Under the pieces are notes generated by a model. It made no database searches. It was given only the letters and a program-made list of their open reading frames with translations, and was not told the origin of the DNA. Positions 9,449 through 17,748 of a stretch of 49,689 nt of DNA are shown piece by piece. The position numbers were made by a program, and so were the translations under genes. Source of the stretch: Alphaproteobacteria bacterium (lineage in GTDB: Bacteria > Pseudomonadota > Alphaproteobacteria > Micropepsales > Micropepsaceae); contig PLJH01000140.1 of NCBI GenBank assembly GCA_003139615.1, positions 1-49,689 on the forward strand. Reading direction: 5' to 3'. Within the stretch, counting starts at the first letter, position 1, and every line of letters begins with the position of its first letter.

Positions 9449-10321
9449 TCAACCCACCGCGTGGCTGCCGCCGACATAGGAATGGTCGCCGCGCGTGAGG
9501 ACGCGATCTGACGGCAGCACGTCGCCCGGTTTGTAATTCGGTCCGCGGCTGAGCCGATCGTAAAGCGGCGCAAAATCACGATAGGTTTGCTCGAACAATT
9601 CCTCGAAACTCGGAATCACGAAATAGGATTCCTGGAAATCGTCGATGCGGTAATCGGTGCGCATCACCCGCTCAAGACCGAAGCCGATGCGGTTGGGAGA
9701 CGGACTTTCGACGGCGTAGATCGATTCCGTGCGGCTCGACACGATGCCGGAACCGTAAATGCGCAAGCCTTCGGGTTTTTCGATCAGGCCGAATTCGACT
9801 GTGTACCAATAGAGCCGTGCGAGATTTTTGAGTTTGCCGAATTCCCGGAGCGCGCGCTGGCCGCCTTTGCCGTAGGCCACCATGTAATCCGCGAACACGG
9901 GATGCGCGAGCATCGGCACATGCCCGAAGACGTCGTGGAACACATCGGGCTCTTCGAGATAGTCGAGCTGATCCAGGCGCCGGATGAACTGGCCTGCCGG
10001 GAAGCGGCGGTTGGCGAGGTGATCAAAGAAGATGTCGTCCGGCACCAATGACGGCACAGCCACCACGCGCCACCCCGTCACCGCTTCGAGTTCGTCGGAC
10101 AAGCGCTCGAAATCCGGAATGTGCTCGGCAACAAGTTTGAGCTTTTTGAGTCCGTCCAGGAACTCGGAAGTCGCGCGGCCCGGCAGCACTTTTGCCTGGC
10201 GCTCATAGAGCGTGCGCCACACGCCATGCTCCGCCGCACCATAGCGCTCCCAATGCTGGTCGATCGTGAAATCCGCGCGGATTTCAGGGTGCTTGGGTCT
10301 CAATTGGTCGATCGTGGGCAC
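9449..10321 (-). CDS. phhA: Phenylalanine 4-monooxygenase
   Basis: 290-residue bacterial phenylalanine hydroxylase, a non-haem iron and tetrahydropterin enzyme converting phenylalanine to tyrosine. The iron ligands are visible: His129 and His134 in FHDVFGHVPML, and Glu176 in YWYTVEFGLI. The length matches single-domain bacterial enzymes, which lack the regulatory domain of animal forms. YGSGIVSSRTESIY and the SYFVIPSFEELF segment are also characteristic. It is divergent from the amino-acid dehydrogenase at 10499 across 177 nt, which suggests shared control of aromatic or branched amino-acid breakdown. No pterin-recycling gene (phhB) is visible nearby. Confidence 0.95.
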   Translation of the reverse strand: MPTIDQLRPKHPEIRADFTIDQHWERYGAAEHGVWRTLYERQAKVLPGRATSEFLDGLKKLKLVAEHIPDFERLSDELEAVTGWRVVAVPSLVPDDIFFDHLANRRFPAGQFIRRLDQLDYLEEPDVFHDVFGHVPMLAHPVFADYMVAYGKGGQRALREFGKLKNLARLYWYTVEFGLIEKPEGLRIYGSGIVSSRTESIYAVESPSPNRIGFGLERVMRTDYRIDDFQESYFVIPSFEELFEQTYRDFAPLYDRLSRGPNYKPGDVLPSDRVLTRGDHSYVGGSHAVG

Positions 10322-10498
10322 GGTGCTGCGATCCTGGGCGGCTTAAGCGACTCCGCCAATTTAACACGTTCGGGCGGCCATTTGTTGCCGGCAAAGCCCA
10401 TCACCATGCATCTCTGTTGCGGCTCCCATGCCCAAAATGACAGCCCATTGCGGGGGCAGTGGCGTATGTTGCGCGCCTTGGCGACCAGGAGTGTTCCC

Positions 10499-11563
10499 AT
10501 GAGCGTGTTCGAGGCCCCCGATTTCGACCATCACGAGGCCGTGGCGTTTTTCGACGACAAGGCGAGCGGGTTGCGCGCGATCATCGCGATCCATTCGACG
10601 GCGCTGGGTCCGGCCTGCGGCGGCACGCGCATGTTCAAATACGCGACGACCGAGGAGGCGCTGACCGATGCGCTCCGGCTGTCGCGCGGCATGAGTTACA
10701 AAAGCGCCATCGCCAACCTGCCGCTCGGAGGCGGCAAGGCCGTCGTCATCGGAGATCCGGCGCGCGACAAGACCGACGCGCTGTTCCTCGCCTATGCGAA
10801 CGCGATCAACACGCTCGCCGGCCGCTATGTGACGGCGATGGATGTGGGGATGACGGCGAAGGACATGCCCGTTATCGCGCGCGGCACCAAATATATCGCC
10901 GGCTTTGACCAGCCGGGTAAGGCGGGCGGCGATTCTTCCCCGCCGACGGCGCTTGGCGTGTTCATCGGCCTCAAGGAAGCCGTCAAGCATCGGCTCGGCG
11001 TGGACAGCACGAAGGGCTTGCTCATCGCGGTGCAGGGCCTCGGCAAGGTGGGCATGAATGTCGCGCGGCGCCTGCACGAAGAAGGCGCGCGGCTTGTGGT
11101 CGCCGATGTCAACGACGCCTCGACCCGGCATGCGGCCGATGCGTTCGGCGCAAAGGTCTTGCCGCCCGATGCGATCGTGACGGCGGACTGCGATGTGCTG
11201 TCGCCCAATGCGATGGGCGCGATCCTGAATGACGTGACGATCCCGCAATTGCACGCCCGCGTGATTGCGGGGGCGGCCAACAACCAACTCGCGCGTGACG
11301 AACACGGCAAAGCGCTGCAGGCACGCGGAATTCTTTATGCGCCGGATTACGCGATCAATGGCGGCGGCATCATCCGCGTGGCAGCCCAGATCTACGACTG
11401 GAACGACGCCGAAGTCGAACGCCGTGTGCTGACGATCGGAGATACCCTGCGCGAAATCTTCCACCGCGCGGATGTCGAAGGCCTGCCAACGAATCAGATC
11501 GCCGATCGCATCGCGGAAGAACGCATGGCGAAGAAACCTGCGCAGGCCAAAGCCGCGGAGTGA
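10499..11563 (+). CDS. Leucine/phenylalanine/valine dehydrogenase family
   Basis: 354-residue NAD-dependent amino-acid dehydrogenase of the Glu/Leu/Phe/Val family, which oxidatively deaminates an amino acid to the 2-oxo acid. ACGGTRMFKYA and GMSYKSAIANLPLGGGKA hold the two active-site lysines (68 and 80). KYIAGFDQPGKAGGDSSPPTA precedes the NAD-binding GLGKVGMNVARRL near 180. The length and lysine motifs fit leucine or phenylalanine dehydrogenase rather than the larger glutamate enzymes. Given the divergent phhA, phenylalanine is an attractive substrate, but sequence alone does not decide. I use the ATG at 10499; the frame is open upstream to 10121, but that part overlaps phhA antisense and shows no family similarity. 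Confidence 0.88.
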   Translation: MSVFEAPDFDHHEAVAFFDDKASGLRAIIAIHSTALGPACGGTRMFKYATTEEALTDALRLSRGMSYKSAIANLPLGGGKAVVIGDPARDKTDALFLAYANAINTLAGRYVTAMDVGMTAKDMPVIARGTKYIAGFDQPGKAGGDSSPPTALGVFIGLKEAVKHRLGVDSTKGLLIAVQGLGKVGMNVARRLHEEGARLVVADVNDASTRHAADAFGAKVLPPDAIVTADCDVLSPNAMGAILNDVTIPQLHARVIAGAANNQLARDEHGKALQARGILYAPDYAINGGGIIRVAAQIYDWNDAEVERRVLTIGDTLREIFHRADVEGLPTNQIADRIAEERMAKKPAQAKAAE

Positions 11564-11697
11564 TTTTCCGATTCGTTCTGCAACGCGTCATGGCTGCGCA
11601 ATTGCGGCGTTTTAATCTTACTAATGGCGCGAAGCGCTACTCTACCTTCTGCCCTGCGCGGCAAGAACGTCGCGTGGGGATTCGGGAAAGGACTTCC

Positions 11698-12042
11698 ATG
11701 AAAGGCGCATTTCGAGCACTCCCTCTGACGACAATTGCACTCATCTTGTCCGCCTGCGCAAGTGCGCCGGAAGATATCAAGCCGGCCGCAATCGACTCGG
11801 CGCAGTGGTCTTATTTGACTTGCCCGCAACTTGTCACCTTCGAGGGACAGCTGACGGTTGCCTATGGCTCAGCTGCCGACTCGGAAGATAACGCGCGTAT
11901 CATGGATGGGGTGGGTTGGCTGCTGCTGACACCCGTTGGCTCGATGACCCACGAATATACTCCCGGTCAGGTCGCCGATCTGAAGGGCCGTCTCGCAGCC
12001 GTTCACGCGCTGGAAACGGAAAAGAATTGTCCGCAGCACTGA
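11698..12042 (+). CDS. Small putative lipoprotein, unknown function
   Basis: 114-residue protein with a lipoprotein signal: a charged start, a hydrophobic stretch (LPLTTIALILSACAS) and a lipobox LSAC giving Cys near 19. The mature part is short, contains two further cysteines (TCPQL and KNCPQ) that could form a disulfide, and has a central hydrophobic segment DGVGWLLLTPVG. I do not recognise the family. GGAAAGGAC just upstream supports the ATG at 11698. It stands alone and is convergent with the methyltransferase at 12071. Confidence 0.75.
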   Translation: MKGAFRALPLTTIALILSACASAPEDIKPAAIDSAQWSYLTCPQLVTFEGQLTVAYGSAADSEDNARIMDGVGWLLLTPVGSMTHEYTPGQVADLKGRLAAVHALETEKNCPQH

Positions 12043-12070
12043 GACGAACGTAGCGATTTTTATGCGAGCC

Positions 12071-12907
12071 TTACCGACGCGCGATGGTGATGATCTCGCG
12101 ACTCGAATCTGTGAGCGCGCTTCCGTCCCAATTACCGAATTGATTTTCGATCTTTAGCCCAGCGTCGGACAGAAAGGCGGAAAGCCGCCTCGCATCGAGA
12201 AACCTCAGGGTACTTCGGCTCATCTGCGGTTTTTCCCAAACGGGGCTGGTGAAGGTGTGACTGAAGGAAACGGTGTCTCCATTTACTCTTTGCACTTCGC
12301 GCGACAGACGCACGACCGTGCCGTCGCTGTCGGTCACCTCGGCGGATTTGTCCGGTGTCCAACGCTCCCATTCGCGAACAAGCGGATTGCGCGTCTCAAA
12401 TGCGAAACGACCGTTGTCGGTCAGCGCCCGGTGGATCGCGGCCAATGCGCCGCGGATGTCCTCGTCCCCCACAAGCACCTGGAACGCATGGCCTGTCATC
12501 ACGACAAGATCGAATTCCCGATCGAATTGAACCGATGAGAGGTCGCCGAGGGTCCATTCGATATCACCGCGTTTGCGCGCCTGCGCGAGCATGCCCGGTG
12601 CGGGGTCCAATCCGCAGAGCCGTCCCTTGTGGCCGGCGTCTCGCGCCATGTGAAGCAATGCGCCCGTGCCGCAACCGACGTCGAGAACGGATTTAGCGGA
12701 CATCACCCATTTGAAGTAGAACTCGAAGTCCGTTCGCCTCCCGCAGAACAAATCGTAGAGTGCTGCGAGCCGCACATCGGCGAACAGATGATCGGCGACT
12801 GCGCCGCTTTCCTTTGCCGGTTCGACCAACTTATACGCCCAGTCGCTCTCTGAAGAATGCGATGACGCGTTCTTCCGCGCGTTTGGTCGGCGTGCCGGGG
12901 CGGTCAT
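12071..12907 (-). CDS. Class I SAM-dependent methyltransferase
   Basis: 278-residue methyltransferase. SVLDVGCGTGALLHMA is the SAM-binding motif I, CGLDPAPGMLAQAR is motif II, and GDLSSVQFDREFDLVVMTGHAF covers motifs III and IV. The C-terminal half is a beta-rich extension similar to that of small-molecule methyltransferases. The substrate cannot be inferred. Its start lies inside the upstream dienelactone hydrolase gene (77-nt overlap when started at 12907). The first 25 or so residues are Ser- and Arg-rich and look poorly conserved, so a TTG or GTG start about 75 nt further in is possible. Confidence 0.82.
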   Translation of the reverse strand: MTAPARRPNARKNASSHSSESDWAYKLVEPAKESGAVADHLFADVRLAALYDLFCGRRTDFEFYFKWVMSAKSVLDVGCGTGALLHMARDAGHKGRLCGLDPAPGMLAQARKRGDIEWTLGDLSSVQFDREFDLVVMTGHAFQVLVGDEDIRGALAAIHRALTDNGRFAFETRNPLVREWERWTPDKSAEVTDSDGTVVRLSREVQRVNGDTVSFSHTFTSPVWEKPQMSRSTLRFLDARRLSAFLSDAGLKIENQFGNWDGSALTDSSREIITIARR

Positions 12908-13628
12908 CGAGATTGATCGTAAGTACGGAATGCGGCGCGCCGATGCCGGGCGCGGCGTCTTTCGAATCGATCTCTATCGCCTCGAATTTCTCGCCGAATG
13001 TCTGCTTGAGCGTGTCGAAGCGTGCCGCGGGCACAAGATTGTCGCCGGTAAAGCGAAGGCCGATCATCGACAGATCTTCCTTGGCGAAACGCGATTTTGC
13101 GCAGGCGATTTCCGCCGGCGACGCGTCGATTCCGGCGGCGCGCTTTTTGGAGCCTGCGGCCAGGGGCATCGAAGGTTGCGACAACACTGGCGCGAGAACC
13201 GAAGGCTCCGTCATCATGGCGAGCGCGAAACCGCCCGTAAAACACATGCCAACTGCGCCGACGCCTTTGCCTCCGCAGGAGGCGTGCGCGGCCCGCGCCA
13301 GCGCGCGCAGCCAATCGACGATGGGGCTTGAGCGGTTTGTCGACCACACATTGAACTCGCGGCTGATGCAGATGCCCTTGAACATTTCACCGAGCGCATA
13401 AGGGATCGTGACCGGGCGGCCCGGCGTGCCGAACAGGCTGGGCATGAAAACCGTCATGCCGGCGGCTACGACGTGATCGGCAAAGCGCACCACAAGCGGG
13501 TGCAGCCCCGGCATTTCGTGGATCACGATGACGGCCGGGCCCTGGCCGCGGCGAAAGACTTCCCGCGTCCAGGGGCCGTCGGTGAATTCAAACGAGGCAT
13601 AGTCTTTCAGCGCCGCGCGATAATCCAT
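12831..13628 (-). CDS. Dienelactone hydrolase family protein
   Basis: 265-residue alpha/beta hydrolase of the dienelactone hydrolase family. The nucleophile elbow is GMCFTGG with Cys129 in place of serine, typical of this family. The acid is probably Asp196 in RFTGDNLVP and the base His233 in APHSVLT. IHEMPGLHP near 36-44 matches the region that holds a conserved Glu and the oxyanion area. Members cleave lactones or esters; the natural substrate here is unknown. No signal peptide, so it is cytoplasmic. It is transcribed with the methyltransferase gene, whose start it overlaps. Confidence 0.85.
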   Translation of the reverse strand: MDYRAALKDYASFEFTDGPWTREVFRRGQGPAVIVIHEMPGLHPLVVRFADHVVAAGMTVFMPSLFGTPGRPVTIPYALGEMFKGICISREFNVWSTNRSSPIVDWLRALARAAHASCGGKGVGAVGMCFTGGFALAMMTEPSVLAPVLSQPSMPLAAGSKKRAAGIDASPAEIACAKSRFAKEDLSMIGLRFTGDNLVPAARFDTLKQTFGEKFEAIEIDSKDAAPGIGAPHSVLTINLDDRPGTPTKRAEERVIAFFRERLGV

Positions 13629-13686
13629 GTCCGCCCCCGATTTCCAGCCGACGGCAGATTACATGGATGGTGTGGCGCGGCAAATA

Positions 13687-13863
13687 CTACCCGAACAGCG
13701 GATGGCCGGCGAAATGCGGCCAGAGGCCTACTATTCCGATGAAGATCAGGTAGATCGCGACGAGATAATTGAGCGCGCGCGGGATCGCGAGAATCAGGAT
13801 GCCGAAGATCAGCGCGACGAGCGGTTGGATGACGAGAATGTCGACGGTTCCGACGGAATGCAT
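13687..13863 (-). CDS. DUF3096-type small membrane protein
   Basis: 58-residue protein with two predicted membrane helices (IQPLVALIFGILILAIP and YLVAIYLIFIGIVGLWP), matching the short DUF3096 family. The role is unknown. Two in-frame ATGs exist; a GAGGG nine bases before the one at 13863 favours that start over the one at 13881. Confidence 0.75.
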   Translation of the reverse strand: MHSVGTVDILVIQPLVALIFGILILAIPRALNYLVAIYLIFIGIVGLWPHFAGHPLFG

Positions 13864-13905
13864 GGAATATCCCTCAATCATGCGGCTTCGGAAAAGAAGC
13901 CTGGC

Positions 13906-14088
13906 TTAATTCGATGACGCTTTCTTGTCGTGCTTATCGGGCCGCGGCGGTTCGCCGATGATATGCTTCCCGCCGGCATAGGACGGCGGATCGCTGGCCG
14001 GAAACGAGTCCTCACTCTGGCGATCGACGTCGCTCTTCTTCCCGTCGTCCCCGGCTTTCGGGTCGCCTTTTTTCGATTTGTCGGTCAT
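13906..14088 (-). CDS. Small hydrophilic protein with SFPASDPPS motif
   Basis: 60-residue, highly charged and probably disordered protein. It contains EDSFPASDPPSY, a motif I recognise from many small alphaproteobacterial proteins of unknown role. It lies 42 nt upstream of the DUF3096 gene on the same strand. The frame is open to 14199, but the extra residues do not resemble the family, so I start at 14088. Confidence 0.65.
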   Translation of the reverse strand: MTDKSKKGDPKAGDDGKKSDVDRQSEDSFPASDPPSYAGGKHIIGEPPRPDKHDKKASSN

Positions 14089-14164
14089 GGCGGGCTCTGC
14101 CTCGCCTAGGGAACGTCGTCGGCCGCGCTTCGTTCCGTGGTCGGCGGACACCAAAGGGTAATCG

Positions 14165-14881
14165 ATGACGATCTTTATCGGCACGGCAGGCTGGAGCATC
14201 CGTCGCGAACAGACGGAGGCGTTCGATGGTGGTCCAAGCCACCTTGCCCGCTATGCCGGCCCGTTCAATGCCGTCGAGATCAACTCATCATTTTACAAAC
14301 CGCATCGTGCGGCCACCTACGCGCGCTGGGCCGAATCGGTGCCGGGCGGATTTCGCTTCTCCGTAAAGCTGCCGCGCGCGATCACGCACAACGCCAGACT
14401 TAAAGGCACAGATTCCGTGCTGGCCGCATTCCTCGAGCAAGTATGTAATCTTGGCGAAAAGCTCGGTCCATTGCTGATCCAATTGCCGCCGAGCCTGGCA
14501 TTTGACGCAGGCGTAGCAGAACGCTTTTTGCACAGCCTACGAAAGCAATTTGGCGGCGACGTGGTTTGCGAGCCGCGCCACCCTAGCTGGTTCGAGCCTG
14601 GTGCTGAAAAGCTGCTTGTGTCTTTTCAAATCGCCCGCGTGGCAGCAGATCCCGCGCCCGTCGCCGGTGCGGATGAACCGGGCGGTTGGGACAATATCCG
14701 GTATTTCCGCTGGCATGGCTCGCCCGTGATCTACCGCTCGGATTATAGCGTCGAACGGCTGAAAGTTCTGGCTGCGCGCGCGACGAATCGCAACGCCGCA
14801 TCGTGCTGGTGCATTTTCGACAATACCGCGAACGCCGCCGCGATGCCGAACGCGTTGTCCTTGATGGGAATGCTCGCCTAG
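14165..14881 (+). CDS. DUF72 (YecE-like) domain protein
   Basis: 238-residue protein of the DUF72/YecE family, a TIM-barrel-like group of unknown biochemistry. IFIGTAGWSI near the N terminus, YAGPFNAVEINSSFYKPH, PGGFRFSVKLPRAITHN, LGPLLIQLPPSLAFD and the C-terminal CWCIFDNTANAAAM are hallmarks. Alphaproteobacterial members are common as single genes. Convergent with the GIY-YIG gene, 14 nt away. Confidence 0.9.
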   Translation: MTIFIGTAGWSIRREQTEAFDGGPSHLARYAGPFNAVEINSSFYKPHRAATYARWAESVPGGFRFSVKLPRAITHNARLKGTDSVLAAFLEQVCNLGEKLGPLLIQLPPSLAFDAGVAERFLHSLRKQFGGDVVCEPRHPSWFEPGAEKLLVSFQIARVAADPAPVAGADEPGGWDNIRYFRWHGSPVIYRSDYSVERLKVLAARATNRNAASCWCIFDNTANAAAMPNALSLMGMLA

Positions 14882-14895
14882 CTCGAATGACTATC

Positions 14896-15147
14896 CTACG
14901 ATCCCGACAAGCGAAGGGTCTTACGAAAATCTCTGTCACGTTTAAGATGCCATTCCCGGCTCATGGCGTCGGTGCGTGTCTGGTATCGCTCGGCATAAAG
15001 CAGAATCCAGGCGCGACCGCGAGTCGACTTCGCACCTTTGCCGGCATTGTGGCGCGCCAGCCTATCGTCGAGATCGGTCGTCCAGCCGACATAGGTCCGG
15101 GGATTGCGCGCTCCCTCCGTTCCCAACACATAGACGTAACAAGCCAC
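14896..15147 (-). CDS. GIY-YIG nuclease domain protein
   Basis: 83-residue protein, essentially one GIY-YIG nuclease domain of the short UPF0213/YhbQ type. YVYVLG and TYVGWTTDLDDRLARHN form the core motif, followed by GRAWILLYAERYQTRTDAMSRE with the conserved Arg and Glu region. I choose the GTG at 15147 because AAGGACGGAG sits just before it and YVYVLG then follows at once. The ATG at 15195 would add 16 poorly fitting residues. The cellular role of these single-domain nucleases is uncertain. Confidence 0.82.
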   Translation of the reverse strand: MACYVYVLGTEGARNPRTYVGWTTDLDDRLARHNAGKGAKSTRGRAWILLYAERYQTRTDAMSREWHLKRDRDFRKTLRLSGS

Positions 15148-15283
15148 AATTAACTCCGTCCTTGGCGCAGTGCATGCATTTGCTGCCGATGCCATTAACT
15201 ATCGCAACTGTTGAAGGGCGCAAGTGTTTGGGGCGTCTGCCATTCTCGGGCGTTTCCAATTTGCATAATCAGGAGCAAATCGG

Positions 15284-15616
15284 GTGAAACAACCTATCGC
15301 ACTATTCGGCATGATGTTGCTGCTGTCGGCCACGGCGGCTTTCGGCGACACGCTGGTTATGCAGTGCAACAAAGTCAATTGCGTCCGAGCGCGTTGCGAT
15401 GAGTGGGGCGAGAACTGTCAGACTGCCGGATATTTCGAGCGCACCAAAGGCCGATATGCCGTGCCGCAATCGAAACAAGTCTGCAACGAATTCGGCGACT
15501 GCCAATTCGCGCTGCCCAGTTTTCCGCCGACCGATGCGACGGCGACTCCGGCCGCTGCCGCCGTTCCACCGGCGCCGAGTGCCGTGCCTCCAGCCCCGGC
15601 TGTGGTCCCAAAGTAA
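15284..15616 (+). CDS. Secreted small protein, Cys-rich with Pro/Ala tail
   Basis: 110-residue exported protein of unknown family. A GTG start at 15284 follows AGGAG by nine bases. The signal peptide (QPIALFGMMLLLSATAAFG) is probably cut near residue 20. The mature domain holds six cysteines in about 50 residues (CNKVNC, RCDEWGENC, KQVCNEFGDC), suggesting a disulfide-stabilised periplasmic fold, and ends in a Pro/Ala-rich tail. Convergent with the FkbH-like gene. Confidence 0.72.
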   Translation: MKQPIALFGMMLLLSATAAFGDTLVMQCNKVNCVRARCDEWGENCQTAGYFERTKGRYAVPQSKQVCNEFGDCQFALPSFPPTDATATPAAAAVPPAPSAVPPAPAVVPK

Positions 15617-15629
15617 CGGCTTGGCAGAG

Positions 15630-17747
15630 CTAGGCTGCAACCCGCAGCGCAAACTGCCAGAGTCCGGCCCCTTGTGCGACAAAACCGCAATCGCTATAAA
15701 GATTGCGCGCTGCGGTGTTGCGCGATGTTTCGACGATACGACCTGTGATTTGCGTGTGGCTTACGGACAGGTCGGCCAAAATTCCATCCAGAAATGTGCG
15801 CTCGACGCCGAGCCCGATCACGCGGCAGCTGAGCGCGAAGCCTACGATTTCGCTGTCGAGCACGACGGCCGCGCCGACGAGACCCTGATCGCCGAAACGG
15901 TCGCGGACATTCATCGCATAGACGGCGGCGGAATCGCCGGCCAGGAAGCTCGATAGTTCGCCTGCACTGAATTTGCGTCCCGTTGCATTGAATTGCGTGG
16001 TGCGGGCGAACAGCTCCTGGACACGCTCGATCTGCGATTGGTCACGCAGCCGGCGGACATCGCACTGGATCGCCAGCGATTCCACGAAGGTTTGATCATT
16101 TTGCGATACTGCCTGCAGTTTGCTGCGATCGATCTGCGCTCGAACGAGTTCGGTGCGGACTTTGGCTTCTTCGGTGATGGCCGGAAGCTGAAGACGCGGG
16201 TCGGTGAGCAGTCGCCGGCGTACCGCGAACAGACTCTCGCCCCAGCTCTCGATTTCCGGCAATTCCTGGCGGACGCGTTCGCGCTCCACCGGATTGTCGT
16301 CGACGAAGATAAAGGTCGACAGCGCGAATCCCAATTCCTGCGCGATCGAGCGGATGTTTTGCGGCTTGTCCGTCCAGTTCACGCGCCAGGTCACGAAATC
16401 CTCGGGCGTGAGCAACCGGTCGCGCGGATAGTGCTCGGGATATTTCCAAAGTTCGCGCACCGTTTGCTCGTCATTTTTGCTGACGGCGGCCAGAACAATG
16501 CCGCGCATCTTCAGCGTCTTGAGCGCTTCGTGAATTCCGAAGAACAGGCCGATATAGGAATGCGCGCCACTGATCTCCGGATGCCAGGCGAAAGGTGCGC
16601 CCGTCTCGGCCAGCACACCGGGCCACAGCGTGTTATCGAGATCGACGATGACGCATTTCTTCCGGTCGATGGCGAGGACCGTTGTGAGCGCATCGATATG
16701 CGCTGCCGCAACAACGGTCTCGCGGCCGTAAGGATTGCCGTCCAGCATTGCGGCAAGCGGCGCAATGTCGGGAAAGAGATTGTGAACGGCCGCCTTTTCG
16801 CTCTCGGGACGCTGCAGCATCCAGCCGGGCGAGCCGAAATGCGTGAACGAGGTCAATCCATCGTCGAGCAGCCGTGCCGTACCTGCGGCCGCAAGTGCCG
16901 ATGCCACATCGATCAGATAGACGCCGGACAACTCTTCCGCCATGGCGGCGAGGGCGAGATTGGTGCGACGGAAGCGGTTGTTGTGGCTGTCAACGCCGCG
17001 ATCCGCAAAGCCTTCGGGCTTCACCGTCGGTTCCGGTAGATTGTCGACCAGGATCGGCGCCTCGGTCAGTGTGCGCAATTTCGCGATCAGCGCGTGCATT
17101 TCGGTCACGTAAATCCCGGGTCCGTCGACCGACTTGTCCGCAACTGCCTTGCGGGCATTCAGAGCGCCGACAATGACGGCATCGCATTTGCGCTCGCCCG
17201 CGAGCGCGACGTCGCTCGCAAATGTCGCAGCCACACGCAAATCGATGTTCCGGCGCGCCGCATCCTGACGCAGGAAATCGGCTTCCATCTGGATTTCGCA
17301 GTCGCCGAACAGCAGCAGATCGATCCGCGTGCGATCGGCTTTGAACGAATCGACGCCCTGAGCCTCCGTGACGGACCAATAGGAATGCGCGCCTTCCTTC
17401 TGCGCGCGGCGATAGCGCTCCAGCATTTCGCCGGGATCGCGGTCATGGGTTGCGGCCAGAGCGCCCGTCGCCTCGGCGATTTCCTGCTCTTCGCTCTTCT
17501 CCGTCAGGACGCCGCGCTCAACCAGCGCCGCCAGGCAGCCGGCAACGGTTTGGGCATCGTAGCCCATCAATTGCGTGAGAGCGGGGAACGAGTCCGGAAA
17601 TGCGCGCTCGCGGTCGAACCAGGAAACCAGGCGAACGATCTCGGCGTCCACCGGCAGGCGCAGCTGGCTCAGTGCGTGAATGACCAGGGCGCGGTCGCCG
17701 CCGAGTTGAAGCAAATGTACGAAGTTCGAGCGACGCAGCGTCGGCAT
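15630..17747 (-). CDS. FkbH-like HAD-IIIC phosphatase with HTH, SGNH and GNAT parts
   Basis: 705-residue multidomain protein. Residues 1-110 look like a helical, possibly winged-helix module (MGYDAQTVAGCLAALVERGVLTE). Residues 140-340 resemble an SGNH-hydrolase-like domain (LLLFGDCEIQ at about 144-152; THFGSPGWML later). The HAD-IIIC core begins at CVIVDLDNTLWPG with nucleophile Asp369 and general acid Asp371, followed by AVSKNDE, DKPQNIRSIAQELG and FVDDNPVERE. The last 150 residues form a GNAT-like domain (FNATGRKFS, then RFGDQGLVGAAVV and SRNTAARNLYSDCGF). FkbH proteins make glyceryl-carrier-protein units or act in surface-sugar pathways, but no carrier protein or synthase is nearby. Paired with the oxygenase gene, one base apart. 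Confidence 0.85.
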   Translation of the reverse strand: MPTLRRSNFVHLLQLGGDRALVIHALSQLRLPVDAEIVRLVSWFDRERAFPDSFPALTQLMGYDAQTVAGCLAALVERGVLTEKSEEQEIAEATGALAATHDRDPGEMLERYRRAQKEGAHSYWSVTEAQGVDSFKADRTRIDLLLFGDCEIQMEADFLRQDAARRNIDLRVAATFASDVALAGERKCDAVIVGALNARKAVADKSVDGPGIYVTEMHALIAKLRTLTEAPILVDNLPEPTVKPEGFADRGVDSHNNRFRRTNLALAAMAEELSGVYLIDVASALAAAGTARLLDDGLTSFTHFGSPGWMLQRPESEKAAVHNLFPDIAPLAAMLDGNPYGRETVVAAAHIDALTTVLAIDRKKCVIVDLDNTLWPGVLAETGAPFAWHPEISGAHSYIGLFFGIHEALKTLKMRGIVLAAVSKNDEQTVRELWKYPEHYPRDRLLTPEDFVTWRVNWTDKPQNIRSIAQELGFALSTFIFVDDNPVERERVRQELPEIESWGESLFAVRRRLLTDPRLQLPAITEEAKVRTELVRAQIDRSKLQAVSQNDQTFVESLAIQCDVRRLRDQSQIERVQELFARTTQFNATGRKFSAGELSSFLAGDSAAVYAMNVRDRFGDQGLVGAAVVLDSEIVGFALSCRVIGLGVERTFLDGILADLSVSHTQITGRIVETSRNTAARNLYSDCGFVAQGAGLWQFALRVAA

Positions 17748-17748
17748 C

